64,000 nt of DNA from Butyrivibrio sp. (GTDB lineage: Bacteria > Bacillota > Clostridia > Lachnospirales > Lachnospiraceae): the NCBI RefSeq assembly GCF_015056685.1, contig NZ_SVFW01000005.1:1-64000 (forward strand). The letters run 5' to 3'. Within the stretch, counting starts at the first letter, position 1. Each line of letters begins with the position of its first letter. Positions 26,749-35,414 of this stretch are shown here, piece after piece. Both the position numbers and the translations under genes were made by a program. The notes under the pieces were generated by a model, which was given only the letters and a program-made list of their open reading frames with translations, was not told where the DNA came from and did not search any database.

Positions 26749-26777
26749 TTGTAAGTTTTTACTTATCATGCTAAAAT
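26749..26777 (+). promoter_or_regulatory. Promoter of the ABC-F gene
   Basis: TTGTAA (26749-26754) and TAAAAT (26772-26777) with a 17-base gap. TGTAAGTTT is repeated in tandem over the -35 region (26741-26758), and an imperfect inverted repeat follows. Confidence 0.55.
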
Positions 26778-26812
26778 GTTTTGGCATAGCATTTTAACAT
26801 GGAGTAAGAACA

Positions 26813-28831
26813 ATGATTTTATCAGTACATAATTTGTGTAAGTCCTTTGACGGAAAAGATATTTTAAATGGTGCGTCTTTTCATATAGAGAATAATGAAA
26901 AAGCTGCTATTGTAGGAATAAACGGTGCAGGCAAGACCACACTTATCAAAATGATAATCGGTCAGCTCTCTCCCGACGATGGCGAAGTTACTTTTTCCAA
27001 AGATACAACCTGGGGTTACCTTGCTCAGAACCAGAACATAACCTCTGATAATACTATTCTCGATGAGCTTACAGAGGTAAAAAGAGACATCATAAACCTT
27101 GAGCAGGAAATCAGAGATGCTGAAGAGGCAATGAAGCACACTACAGGTGATGACCTTACAAAGCTCATGGAAAAGTATACTCAGATGCATGAGAAATTCC
27201 AGAGAGAATCAGGTTATGCCTGGAAAAGTGAAGTTCTCGGTGTTGCCAAGGGCCTTGGCTTTATTCAGGAAGAGTTCGATAAAAAGATATCTACTCTCTC
27301 CGGTGGTCAGAAAACAAGAGTCGCTCTTGGAAAACTTCTTTTACAAAAGCCTGACCTCATCATCCTGGATGAGCCTACCAACCACCTTGATATGAATTCT
27401 ATCAGATGGCTTGAGAACTATCTCTTAAACTACAAGGGTGCAGTACTTATCGTCTCCCACGACAGATACTTCCTCGATAAGATCGCAGGTAAGATCATCG
27501 AAGTTGAAAATACAAAAGTTAGTTCTTTTACCGGCAACTACAGCACCTACGCAGTAAAGAAAGAACAGGTGCGCGCCGCTGAGCTTGCAGCATATGTCAA
27601 ACAGCAGCAGGAAATCAAGCATCAGGAAGAAGTCATCACCAAATTAAAGAGCTTCAACAGAGAAAAATCCATCAAGCGTGCGGAAAGCCGCGAAAAGATG
27701 CTTGATAAGATTGAGGTACTTGATAAGCCAACTACTATCGATGACAAAATGAAGATCTCACTTAAGCCGTCCAGCGAAAGTGCCAAGGACGTTCTTACAG
27801 TTACAGGTATTTCCAAGTCATTTGGCAGTGAACAGCTCTTTTCCAACATCAGCTTTGAGATCAAAAAGGGTGAGCATGTGGCTATCATCGGAGACAACGG
27901 AACCGGTAAGACAACCATGCTTAAAATGATAAACGGCATAGAATCCCTTGATTCAGGAAAAATAGAGCTTGGTGTAAAAGTTAAAATTGGCTACTACGAT
28001 CAGGAACATCACGTTCTTCATGATGAAAAGACTCTATTCGAAGAGATATCAGATGCTTATCCTACTTTGAATAATACAGAAATACGCAACACTCTCGCTG
28101 CTTTTCTTTTTACAGGAGACGACGTATTTAAGAGGATCGGCGATCTGTCAGGTGGTGAAAAGGGCAGAGTTTCTCTAGCAAAGCTCATGCTTTCTGACGC
28201 AAACTTCCTTATCCTCGATGAGCCTACAAACCACCTTGATATAACAAGTAAGGAAATTCTTGAAAGCGCGATATCAGGCTATGAAGGAACTGTCCTCTAT
28301 GTAAGCCACGACAGATATTTTATCAATAAAACAGCCACAAGGATTCTTGACCTTACACATGGCCAGGTAGTCAATTACATAGGTAACTATGATTATTACA
28401 TGGAGCATGCGGATGAACAGAATTCCAGACTCTTTGGAGAAACTTCTTCCAATGACGGAAGCAGCCTTGGATCCGGAAGCTTTAAATATTCTGCTTCCCA
28501 GCCAGATGGTGTTTCTTCAAACGCAGCAGCTTCTGCATCTTCATTAAATGGCACCTCTACTGCTTCAACTCAGAGTTCTTCAAATGGCGCTATGGACTGG
28601 AAAGCCCAGAAAGAAGCTCAGGCTCAAAAGCGTAAACAGGAAGCTGCACTCAAAAAATGTGAGGAAGAAATTGCCAAGTTAGAAGCCCGCGATGGTGAAA
28701 TAAACGAACTTCTCGCTGATCCATCAGTCGGAACAGACCTTGCCAAACTCAGAAAACTCTCAGACGAGCAGACTGAAATTCAGGATAAACTTGCTGCTCT
28801 CTATGATGAATGGGAAACATTATCAGAATGA
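26813..28831 (+). CDS. ABC-F family ATPase (YdiF-like)
   Basis: This 672-aa protein has two ABC domains and no membrane part. Walker A motifs are GINGAGKTTL and GDNGTGKTTM, signatures LSGGQKTR and LSGGEKGR, and both Walker B parts end LDEPTNHLD. The interdomain P-site linker is about 80 residues (AAYVKQQQEIKHQEEV). ABC-F proteins bind the ribosomal E site and rescue stalled or antibiotic-bound ribosomes. A Ser/Ala/Asn-rich spacer of about 60 residues precedes a C-terminal coiled coil. GGAG precedes the ATG. Confidence 0.93.
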   Translation: MILSVHNLCKSFDGKDILNGASFHIENNEKAAIVGINGAGKTTLIKMIIGQLSPDDGEVTFSKDTTWGYLAQNQNITSDNTILDELTEVKRDIINLEQEIRDAEEAMKHTTGDDLTKLMEKYTQMHEKFQRESGYAWKSEVLGVAKGLGFIQEEFDKKISTLSGGQKTRVALGKLLLQKPDLIILDEPTNHLDMNSIRWLENYLLNYKGAVLIVSHDRYFLDKIAGKIIEVENTKVSSFTGNYSTYAVKKEQVRAAELAAYVKQQQEIKHQEEVITKLKSFNREKSIKRAESREKMLDKIEVLDKPTTIDDKMKISLKPSSESAKDVLTVTGISKSFGSEQLFSNISFEIKKGEHVAIIGDNGTGKTTMLKMINGIESLDSGKIELGVKVKIGYYDQEHHVLHDEKTLFEEISDAYPTLNNTEIRNTLAAFLFTGDDVFKRIGDLSGGEKGRVSLAKLMLSDANFLILDEPTNHLDITSKEILESAISGYEGTVLYVSHDRYFINKTATRILDLTHGQVVNYIGNYDYYMEHADEQNSRLFGETSSNDGSSLGSGSFKYSASQPDGVSSNAAASASSLNGTSTASTQSSSNGAMDWKAQKEAQAQKRKQEAALKKCEEEIAKLEARDGEINELLADPSVGTDLAKLRKLSDEQTEIQDKLAALYDEWETLSE

Positions 28832-28876
28832 GAAAAATAGCACTGATCCCCTATAGGAAATCAGTGCTATATTTTT
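28832..28876. terminator. Shared terminator between the ABC-F and flavin reductase genes
   Basis: ATAGCACTGAT (28837-28847) pairs with ATCAGTGCTAT (28860-28870), with A and T runs outside. The genes converge here. Confidence 0.85.
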
Positions 28877-29428
28877 TTATTTAAGCTGCGCCCCGTCTTT
28901 GAATGCGTTTCCAACTTTTTCACCAATGCCATAATAAGCATTTGCAAATGGATCAAAGCTGATTGGTTTTACCTTTTTAACATCAACAGCTCCATCAGTA
29001 ACTACGCTCTCATCTGCAGAAACATTTACAATCTCTCCGATAAGGATGCCATCATTAAAGCTCTTTACCTTGCACTCAAGAGCAACAGGTAGTTCATCTA
29101 TAAGAGGCGCATCAACAAAATCACTCTTGGTTGCATGGAATCCAGCCTTATCAAACTTATCAGGAACCTTTCTTCCTGATTCAATTCCAACATAATCACA
29201 GGCAATCACCTGATCTTCAGTAGCAAGGCTCACTGTGAAAGCGCCTCTTTTAGCCAGATTGTCAGTAGTCTTATGTTCAGACAGACTGATCGTAATTTCC
29301 TTAAAATCTGTCGTGATGCCCCAAGCTGCATTCATGGCATTAGGTACACCATTCTCATCATAAGTCGCAATGATAAGAACCGGCTGCGGATACATAAGTG
29401 GTTTTGCGCCAAAATTTACTCTGCTCAT
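28877..29428 (-). CDS. Flavin reductase family protein
   Basis: This 183-aa protein has the split-barrel FMN-binding fold of flavin reductases: an early PQPVLIIATYDENGVPNAMNAA block, then KRGAFTVSLATEDQ and a late FDPFANAYYGIGE. Such proteins bind FMN and reduce it or another acceptor with NAD(P)H; the true partner is unknown. GGAGG lies before the ATG. A small unknown gene ends 22 bases upstream and may share the transcript. Confidence 0.88.
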   Translation of the reverse strand: MSRVNFGAKPLMYPQPVLIIATYDENGVPNAMNAAWGITTDFKEITISLSEHKTTDNLAKRGAFTVSLATEDQVIACDYVGIESGRKVPDKFDKAGFHATKSDFVDAPLIDELPVALECKVKSFNDGILIGEIVNVSADESVVTDGAVDVKKVKPISFDPFANAYYGIGEKVGNAFKDGAQLK

Positions 29429-29450
29429 TTGATTCCTCCTTTGATATACC

Positions 29451-29729
29451 TCACATTAAAAGTGTTTTTAACATTTCCATTGCTTTTTCATAGGATTCTT
29501 TCATCTTCTGCGGGCTATTTACACTCATGCCCTTCTCTCTTGCTTTATTAGCCAAGCCTTCGTCGTCACTTATGAATAATGTATCCTCTTCACCCGCTGA
29601 TATTATGCTTTCAGCCTCATCGAAAGTTACCCTTTTTACAGTAGCGTTATGCCTTTCCTTAAGCATAGAAACCTGTTTTGCAAGGATCTCATCTTCTTCG
29701 CCCATCAGACATATGATTATATTCTTCAT
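29451..29729 (-). CDS. Small unknown protein, 92 aa, HAD-like
   Basis: The protein starts MKNIIICLMGEEDEILAKQV. DTLFISDDEGLANKAREKGM resembles the later half of a haloacid-dehalogenase-type fold, but no nucleophile DxD is present, so catalysis is not expected. The ribosome site is weak. It ends 22 bases before the flavin reductase gene and probably shares its transcript. The family is not recognised with confidence. Confidence 0.6.
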   Translation of the reverse strand: MKNIIICLMGEEDEILAKQVSMLKERHNATVKRVTFDEAESIISAGEEDTLFISDDEGLANKAREKGMSVNSPQKMKESYEKAMEMLKTLLM

Positions 29730-29820
29730 AGCTCGCGTTTCTTTCTTATACTTAGTTCTGCGTATATCTAGTTATATTTAATATAGCATATCAAATTAGG
29801 AAGAAATTTACTATGTTATA

Positions 29821-29855
29821 AAAAAGCTTTCGCACCAAATAATCAGTGCGAAAGC
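29821..29855 (-). terminator. Terminator of the citrate-isocitrate operon
   Basis: GCTTTCGCAC (29826-29835) pairs with GTGCGAAAGC (29846-29855), with a run of T on the minus strand. It lies 26 bases beyond the icd stop. Confidence 0.85.
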
Positions 29856-29881
29856 CTCTCTATTATCATGATATTCAATTA

Positions 29882-31087
29882 TCAGTTCTTCTCAAATTCC
29901 TCTGCAATTGCATCAAGGAATTCTTCGCTGCCGAGTTTTACTGGATTTGGAAGTGATGTGATAAGTGCAAGGTCTCCTGTCATGCGGCCGGACTCGATAA
30001 CTGAAAGAGTTGCTCTTTCCATCTTGTCAGCCCAATCGCAAAGAGCTTTGATTCCATCAAGCTCTCCTCTCTTTCTGAGAGCACCTGTCCAGGCAAAGAT
30101 TGTTGCTACAGGGTTTGTAGATGTAGGCTCGCCCTTGAGGTACTTGTAGTAGTGGCGCTGCACTGTTCCATGAGCTGCCTCATACTCATAAACACCGGTT
30201 GGAGATACAAGAACTGAAGTCATCATGGCAAGTGAACCGAATGCTGATGAAACCATATCGCTCATTACATCGCCATCATAGTTCTTGCAGGCCCAGATAA
30301 ATCCGCCCTTTGACTTCATAACACGGGCTACAGCATCATCTATAAGTGTATAGAAGTATGTTATTCCTGCCTTTTCAAATTCAGCTTTGAACTCATTCTC
30401 ATAGACTTCATCGAAGATCTCTCTGAACCTTCTGTCGTAGGTCTTACTGATAGTATCCTTTGTTCCAAGCCAGAGTTCCTTCTTCTCAGAAAGTGCATAT
30501 TTAAAGCATGCTCTTGCAAAGCTCATGATTGATGAATCCTTATTATGGATTCCCTGAATGATACCAGGCTCGTCAAACTCATGAATTGTTTCTCTTACTT
30601 CTTTCCCGTCAGCTCCTGTGAATACAAGCTCAGCCTTTCCAGGGCCTGGAACTCTTATCTCAACATTCTTATAAACATCGCCATATGCGTGACGGGCAAG
30701 TGTAATTGGTTCTACCCAGCTTCTTACGTTGGGCTCGATGCCCTTTACCATTATAGGTGTACGGAAAACTGTTCCATCAAGGATTGCCCTGATCGTTCCG
30801 TTAGGACTCTTCCACATTTTCTTAAGGTTATATTCCTTAACACGCTCGTTGTTAGGAGTAATGGTAGCGCATTTAACAGCAACTCCATATTTCAGAGTGG
30901 CATTGGCACTGTTAACTGTTACCTGATCATCAGTTTCATCTCTGTGCTTAAGGCCAAGATCGTAATACTCACTTTTTAGGTCAATATATGGCAAGATCAG
31001 CTTATCTTTGATCATCTGCCATAAAACTCTTGTCATCTCATCCCCATCCATCTCAACGATAGGAGTTGTCATTACAATTTTGCTCAT
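29882..31087 (-). CDS. icd: NADP-dependent isocitrate dehydrogenase
   Basis: This 401-aa enzyme converts isocitrate to 2-oxoglutarate with NADP+. It is of the homodimeric, eukaryote-like type: MDGDEMTRV near the start, CATITPNNERV, KSPNGTIRAILDGTVFR, and NYDGDVMSDMV with metal-binding aspartates. EAAHGTVQRHYYKYL is the NADP site. The start is the ATG at 31087, nine bases after GGAG. The operon order is synthase, regulator, icd, with gaps of 14 and 29 bases, which fits making 2-oxoglutarate for glutamate in an organism without a full cycle. Confidence 0.95.
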   Translation of the reverse strand: MSKIVMTTPIVEMDGDEMTRVLWQMIKDKLILPYIDLKSEYYDLGLKHRDETDDQVTVNSANATLKYGVAVKCATITPNNERVKEYNLKKMWKSPNGTIRAILDGTVFRTPIMVKGIEPNVRSWVEPITLARHAYGDVYKNVEIRVPGPGKAELVFTGADGKEVRETIHEFDEPGIIQGIHNKDSSIMSFARACFKYALSEKKELWLGTKDTISKTYDRRFREIFDEVYENEFKAEFEKAGITYFYTLIDDAVARVMKSKGGFIWACKNYDGDVMSDMVSSAFGSLAMMTSVLVSPTGVYEYEAAHGTVQRHYYKYLKGEPTSTNPVATIFAWTGALRKRGELDGIKALCDWADKMERATLSVIESGRMTGDLALITSLPNPVKLGSEEFLDAIAEEFEKN

Positions 31088-31116
31088 ATCCCATTTCTCC
31101 TTCAAGTCATTATTAT

Positions 31117-31800
31117 TTACTGCTCGTAAAGCTCCAAAAGTCCCTTATCAAGCATATTTTCATAGGCATTGATCATATGCTGATTAGCAAGTTCTTCAGC
31201 CTTATCAGGGTTATTCTCTTTAATGGCTTCCATAATAAATTTATGCTCGACGTTTGAAACAGCGCCTCTGCTGCTTGAAAGAGTCTGCTGTCTTACTCTC
31301 CAAACGTACTGATGGTAGTCTTTTAAAAGATGCTCAAGCATCTTGGAATTACATGACTCATATAAAATATTGTGGAATCTGTTATCAAGCTCAGCCATCT
31401 GCTCCATGTGGCCTCTGGCAGCATGAAACTCTGCGAGATAGATATTCTCTTCCATCTCTTCAAGCTGCTCTTTTGTGATATTCTCACATGCCCATCTGGC
31501 GCATAACCCCTCAAGTTTGGATCTTATCATATAGATATCCTGGATATCCTTTACCTTGATGCCTGTGACATAAGCTCCTCTGTTAGGGATGATCTGAATA
31601 AGGCCTTCCAACTCAAGCTGTCTGAAAGCCTCTCTCACAGGTGTCCTGCTTACTCCAAGTTCCTGGCCAATCGCAACTTCTTTAAGTTCCTCATGGTCTT
31701 TGTATTTGCCATTTAGTATGTCTTCTCTTATGCGGTGAAAAACACGTCCTCTAAGAGAATACTTGTCTGTCACTTCCTGTTTTAAGTCTTGATTTTCCAT
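31117..31800 (-). CDS. GntR-family regulator, FCD (FadR-type) domain
   Basis: This 227-aa regulator has an N-terminal winged helix (LGVSRTPVREAFRQLELEGLI) and an all-helical FCD ligand domain with the metal-site pattern RSKLEGLCARWA, DNRFHNILYE and HKFIMEAI. It lies inside the operon it probably controls. The palindrome ATTGTATACAAT just after the operon's -10 box fits the TTGTATACAA-type sites of this family. The effector may be citrate, 2-oxoglutarate or another acid bound by the FCD pocket; that is inference. GGAG precedes the ATG. Confidence 0.88.
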   Translation of the reverse strand: MENQDLKQEVTDKYSLRGRVFHRIREDILNGKYKDHEELKEVAIGQELGVSRTPVREAFRQLELEGLIQIIPNRGAYVTGIKVKDIQDIYMIRSKLEGLCARWACENITKEQLEEMEENIYLAEFHAARGHMEQMAELDNRFHNILYESCNSKMLEHLLKDYHQYVWRVRQQTLSSSRGAVSNVEHKFIMEAIKENNPDKAEELANQHMINAYENMLDKGLLELYEQ

Positions 31801-31814
31801 GTTTCTCCTTTAGT

Positions 31815-33248
31815 TTATACAGCCCCTACTATCTCTCCCTCTTTTACTACGATACCTAGTTCTTTTGAAACTTTATCTATCTCACGAACAAGCTCGCTAT
31901 CAGTCATAACCGTAACTCGTCCGTTTGCATACTCGTTATCAACCCACTCTTTTATCTTGGTTACAAGCGGTGATGTCTTTGAGAGGGCATGCTCCTGTTT
32001 TAATTTGTAATGAATATTGATCCAATGAGCAATTCCTGCAAGTCCTGAAGTATTGGAAACAGCGCTTACAGGAGGTCTCTTCAAGAATTTCTCTGTATCA
32101 AAGATATTATAGATCTCTTCATTCTTGAGAAGTCCGTCAGCATGAATACCTGCCCTTGTAACGTTAAAGTTCTTACCAACAAATGGTGTATTGGCAGGAA
32201 CAGTAAATCCAATCTCTTTCTCATAGTACTCAGCAAGATCAGTAATTACTGTAGTATTCATACCATCCAAAGTGCCCTTAAGCTGGGCATATTCAAATAC
32301 CATGGCCTCCAGTGGTGTGTTACCTGTTCTCTCACCAATTCCAAACAGTGAAGTATTAACAGATGAACAGCCATAAAGCCATGCAGTTGTAGAGTTTGTA
32401 ACTGCTTTATAAAAATCGTTATGTCCGTGCCATTCGATGAGTTCGCTTGGAACACTGGCGTTTGTGTTGATCGCGTAGATGATTCCCTGAACGCTTCTGG
32501 GAATAACGGCACCTGAGAAGTTTACTCCATATCCCATAGTATCGCAAGCACGAATTTTAACCGGTATGCCGTATTCTTCTTTAAGCTTCATAAGTTCAAT
32601 ACAAAATGGAACAACAAAACCGTAAATATCTGCACGGGTAATGTCTTCCAAATGGCATCTCGGGCTTATCCCGGCTTCAAGGCAGGAACGGATGATACTA
32701 AGATAATGCTCAAGAGCCTGTTTTCTGGTCATTTTAAGTTTAAGGAAAATATGGTAGTCAGAACATGAAACAAGGATACCTGTTTCTTTCATACCAATTT
32801 CTTTTACAAGCTTAAAATCCTCTTCGCTTGCCCTTATCCAGCTGGTTACCTCTGGGTATCTGTAGCCCCTTTCCATACATTTAAGAGCTGCATCTCTATC
32901 GCTCTTACTATATAAAAAGAACTCACTCTGTCTGATAAGTCCGTTTGGTCCGCCCAGTTCATGGAGCATATCATATATCTTCACAATCTGTTCGGTAGTA
33001 TATGGTGCTCTGGACTGCTGACCATCTCTGAAAGTTGTATCAGTTATCCATATTTCTTTTGGCATGTTATGGGGAACAATCCTGTCATTGAAAGGAATCT
33101 TAGGAATCTCCTCGTAAGGAAACATGTTTCTGAAGACGTTTGGTTTTTTTACATCGTCAAGAATATAAATATGCTCTTCGATCTTGAGCAGATTATTCTT
33201 GTCATTCATTGTTACAGGTCTATTTTGGAACGCTGATGTATCACTCAT
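31815..33248 (-). CDS. DRE-TIM synthase, probable (Re)-citrate synthase
   Basis: This 477-aa protein belongs to the isopropylmalate/homocitrate synthase group: the DRE-type motif is DTTFRDGQQSR, metal histidines lie in WHGHNDF, and GIGERTGNTPLEAM follows. It lacks the leucine-sensing domain of LeuA. Beside icd and without leu genes, the best guess is the (Re)-citrate synthase known from Clostridium kluyveri, which joins acetyl-CoA and oxaloacetate. Homocitrate or citramalate synthesis are alternatives. The ATG at 33248 follows GAGG; the frame extends 18 codons further without such a site. Confidence 0.75.
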   Translation of the reverse strand: MSDTSAFQNRPVTMNDKNNLLKIEEHIYILDDVKKPNVFRNMFPYEEIPKIPFNDRIVPHNMPKEIWITDTTFRDGQQSRAPYTTEQIVKIYDMLHELGGPNGLIRQSEFFLYSKSDRDAALKCMERGYRYPEVTSWIRASEEDFKLVKEIGMKETGILVSCSDYHIFLKLKMTRKQALEHYLSIIRSCLEAGISPRCHLEDITRADIYGFVVPFCIELMKLKEEYGIPVKIRACDTMGYGVNFSGAVIPRSVQGIIYAINTNASVPSELIEWHGHNDFYKAVTNSTTAWLYGCSSVNTSLFGIGERTGNTPLEAMVFEYAQLKGTLDGMNTTVITDLAEYYEKEIGFTVPANTPFVGKNFNVTRAGIHADGLLKNEEIYNIFDTEKFLKRPPVSAVSNTSGLAGIAHWINIHYKLKQEHALSKTSPLVTKIKEWVDNEYANGRVTVMTDSELVREIDKVSKELGIVVKEGEIVGAV

Positions 33249-33287
33249 AAAAATAACCTCACCTTCTTGCAATGTATCTCTCGTATA

Positions 33288-33299
33288 ATTGTATACAAT
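33288..33299. promoter_or_regulatory. Palindromic operator ATTGTATACAAT
   Basis: A perfect 12-bp palindrome that overlaps the last bases of the -10 box of the synthase promoter. Its form fits sites bound by FCD-type GntR regulators, one of which is encoded in the operon. Confidence 0.65.
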
Positions 33300-33327
33300 C
33301 ATACTATCCTTTATACATTGCTGTCAA
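33298..33327 (-). promoter_or_regulatory. Promoter of the synthase-gntR-icd operon
   Basis: On the minus strand TTGACA (33322-33327) and TATGAT (33298-33303) are 18 bases apart. It is one of the closest to consensus in the window. Confidence 0.7.
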
Positions 33328-33362
33328 GGTGAGGATTTAACGGCATTTGCCATTTATTATCA

Positions 33363-35309
33363 TTAAAAGCCTGATTTTCTTGTAAAGTACTTTTTTATTT
33401 CCTCTATAGGAGTAGGCTTTGCATATAAATACCCCTGAATAAAATCAAACCCATGGTCCACGCTGTACTGATTCTGTGACTCGTCCTCTACGCCTTCGAT
33501 CAGGGTAATGAATCCGTTTTTCTTAAATACTTCTATCATATAGCTTAAAATATCATTCATTCTGGTATCATCAAGCGACTTATACAAAAGTGTCTTATCA
33601 AACTTGATAGTCTTAAACGGACAATTCATAACTCTTTCAAGTGAAGAATAGCCTGTTCCAAAATCATCCAGATAAAACTGAATTCCTTCACTTGTAAGAT
33701 TCTCCATATTCTTTTTGGCTGTTTCATAATCATCAAACATAGCTGTTTCAGTAACTTCAAGTCTGATTTTTGCAGGTTCAATATCATATCTGTCTATTAT
33801 CTCCAGAAAATCGGCATTCAGATTCTCCATCGATAATTCTTTTGACGAACAATTGATTGATATAGAGTCAAAATCATAGTATTCCATAAACTGACTGATA
33901 GATTTGCAAACTTTATTGAGAATTATACAGGTCAGCATATGTATAGCGCCACTCATCTCAGCAATCGGAATAAAAACATCCGGAGATACTATCCTATCTC
34001 CCACTTTAAGTCTCATCAGAGCTTCCGCAGACCGGAATGTACCTGTTTCAACGCTATAAATAGGCTGGGCATAAACAATTACCCTTTCATCATCCATATC
34101 TTCATGAAGACGTATATCCCTGATGGTGGTTGAAATATCATAGAATTGGTTGAAGTTATCATAATCGGCAGGTTTGGTTATGTAGAACTGACTGTTATTC
34201 TGATTAACATATTTTCTGCTGACAAACTCAAAGAATTGCCTTACTTTGAGCACTGTTTCAAACTCATCGTTAATTTCACCTGCAATCAAAGTATAATTAA
34301 ATGGAACATCAAGCTCCACTCTTGCTTTATCCATTACTCCACGTATTTTCTGTATTGCACTTATGGCTTTTTTCTCATCTTCTTCCTGAAGAACATTTAC
34401 AAATTTGCAGTCAGCCACCATATACATTCTAAGTTTGGGGCTAATTGCTTCAATATTTCTGCATACTTTAATCCCATAGTAATAAGCATCAGAATCAGCG
34501 CTCACAAAGCTCTCTACATCAGGCGTCTTAAGAATTACATAAGCAATATAGACTTTCTTTTTTTGCATGTTACTCTCTAAATAAGCCTCTAGAGCATGTA
34601 CATTCTGGCTCCCTGATATTTCATCAAATGGAGTATTGTGAAACATTAGAAATCCCAACATAAATATAGGTGCATAAGTAATAGCGGAAAAAATAGAAAA
34701 ACCTCTGGCAACATAGATCATCTGAAGGATCAAAACAATCAGATCAATAGGCGCAAAAAGACAGACTGCATGCCATGTCACCCTGCTTATATCTCTCCTG
34801 TTAAACATACTTGCGACAAGGCAAACGAAAGCACAAACGATTCCTGCACTCGTGTAAAGTCTGGTAAAGTGTCTTATATCTATGCCATCGATCATAAGTG
34901 TATATAGACCATATGACGCAATTTCAACAATGATTGCAACTATGTACACAGCTGAGTAAAAAACATACATGTACATAAATTCTTTTTTCTGGCTTCTCCT
35001 GACAATAGACATCATATTGACATATGCGAAGATAAAGAAAAGAATGCCATTATACACAATAAGAAAGGCTAAAAGCTGTATGATAAAAAGATTTCTGTGA
35101 TAATATTTCCCGGGATTATTAGCTACTATGACAATCGAAATCTGGATGCATTCCGCAATTATAGAAAGAATATTTCCGTAAAAGATAAAATTACAGATAT
35201 AAGTCCTCTTGGGCTTGATATAAAGCATAACAAAAAGAAGGAGCACTGACATAAAGAGCCCTGCCACTTCACCTATACAATTATATTCAACAAAAAATCC
35301 CATATCCAT
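33363..35309 (-). CDS. Membrane c-di-GMP phosphodiesterase (EAL)
   Basis: This 648-aa protein has about seven membrane helices (residues ~10-235), a middle region like a worn GGDEF domain without the GGDEF motif, and a C-terminal EAL domain. The active-site blocks are AEALMRL, LEVTETAMFDD, DDFGTGYSSL and IEGVED, so it should break down cyclic di-GMP. No clear ribosome site lies before the ATG. It is a single gene, between the GntR operon promoter and the sugar-importer terminator. Confidence 0.88.
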   Translation of the reverse strand: MDMGFFVEYNCIGEVAGLFMSVLLLFVMLYIKPKRTYICNFIFYGNILSIIAECIQISIVIVANNPGKYYHRNLFIIQLLAFLIVYNGILFFIFAYVNMMSIVRRSQKKEFMYMYVFYSAVYIVAIIVEIASYGLYTLMIDGIDIRHFTRLYTSAGIVCAFVCLVASMFNRRDISRVTWHAVCLFAPIDLIVLILQMIYVARGFSIFSAITYAPIFMLGFLMFHNTPFDEISGSQNVHALEAYLESNMQKKKVYIAYVILKTPDVESFVSADSDAYYYGIKVCRNIEAISPKLRMYMVADCKFVNVLQEEDEKKAISAIQKIRGVMDKARVELDVPFNYTLIAGEINDEFETVLKVRQFFEFVSRKYVNQNNSQFYITKPADYDNFNQFYDISTTIRDIRLHEDMDDERVIVYAQPIYSVETGTFRSAEALMRLKVGDRIVSPDVFIPIAEMSGAIHMLTCIILNKVCKSISQFMEYYDFDSISINCSSKELSMENLNADFLEIIDRYDIEPAKIRLEVTETAMFDDYETAKKNMENLTSEGIQFYLDDFGTGYSSLERVMNCPFKTIKFDKTLLYKSLDDTRMNDILSYMIEVFKKNGFITLIEGVEDESQNQYSVDHGFDFIQGYLYAKPTPIEEIKKYFTRKSGF

Positions 35310-35353
35310 GCATTTATATTAGCACAAATGTAGTTTCTAAAGATTAAATTAGT

Positions 35354-35398
35354 ATAAAAAAAATATACCTCATCCAAAACTTTTTGAATGAGATATAT
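35354..35398 (-). terminator. Terminator of the sugar importer operon
   Basis: ATATACCTCATCC (35363-35375) pairs with GAATGAGATATAT (35386-35398) with two mismatches, followed on the minus strand by a long T run. Confidence 0.8.
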
Positions 35399-35414
35399 CT
35401 TTTAAATAAAACTA

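Noticed and set aside
30545..30979. 144-aa plus-strand frame inside icd
   Set aside because: It is antisense to a conserved enzyme and cysteine-rich in the manner of shadow frames.
34146..34580. 144-aa plus-strand frame inside the EAL gene
   Set aside because: It is antisense to a well-supported gene with intact catalytic motifs.
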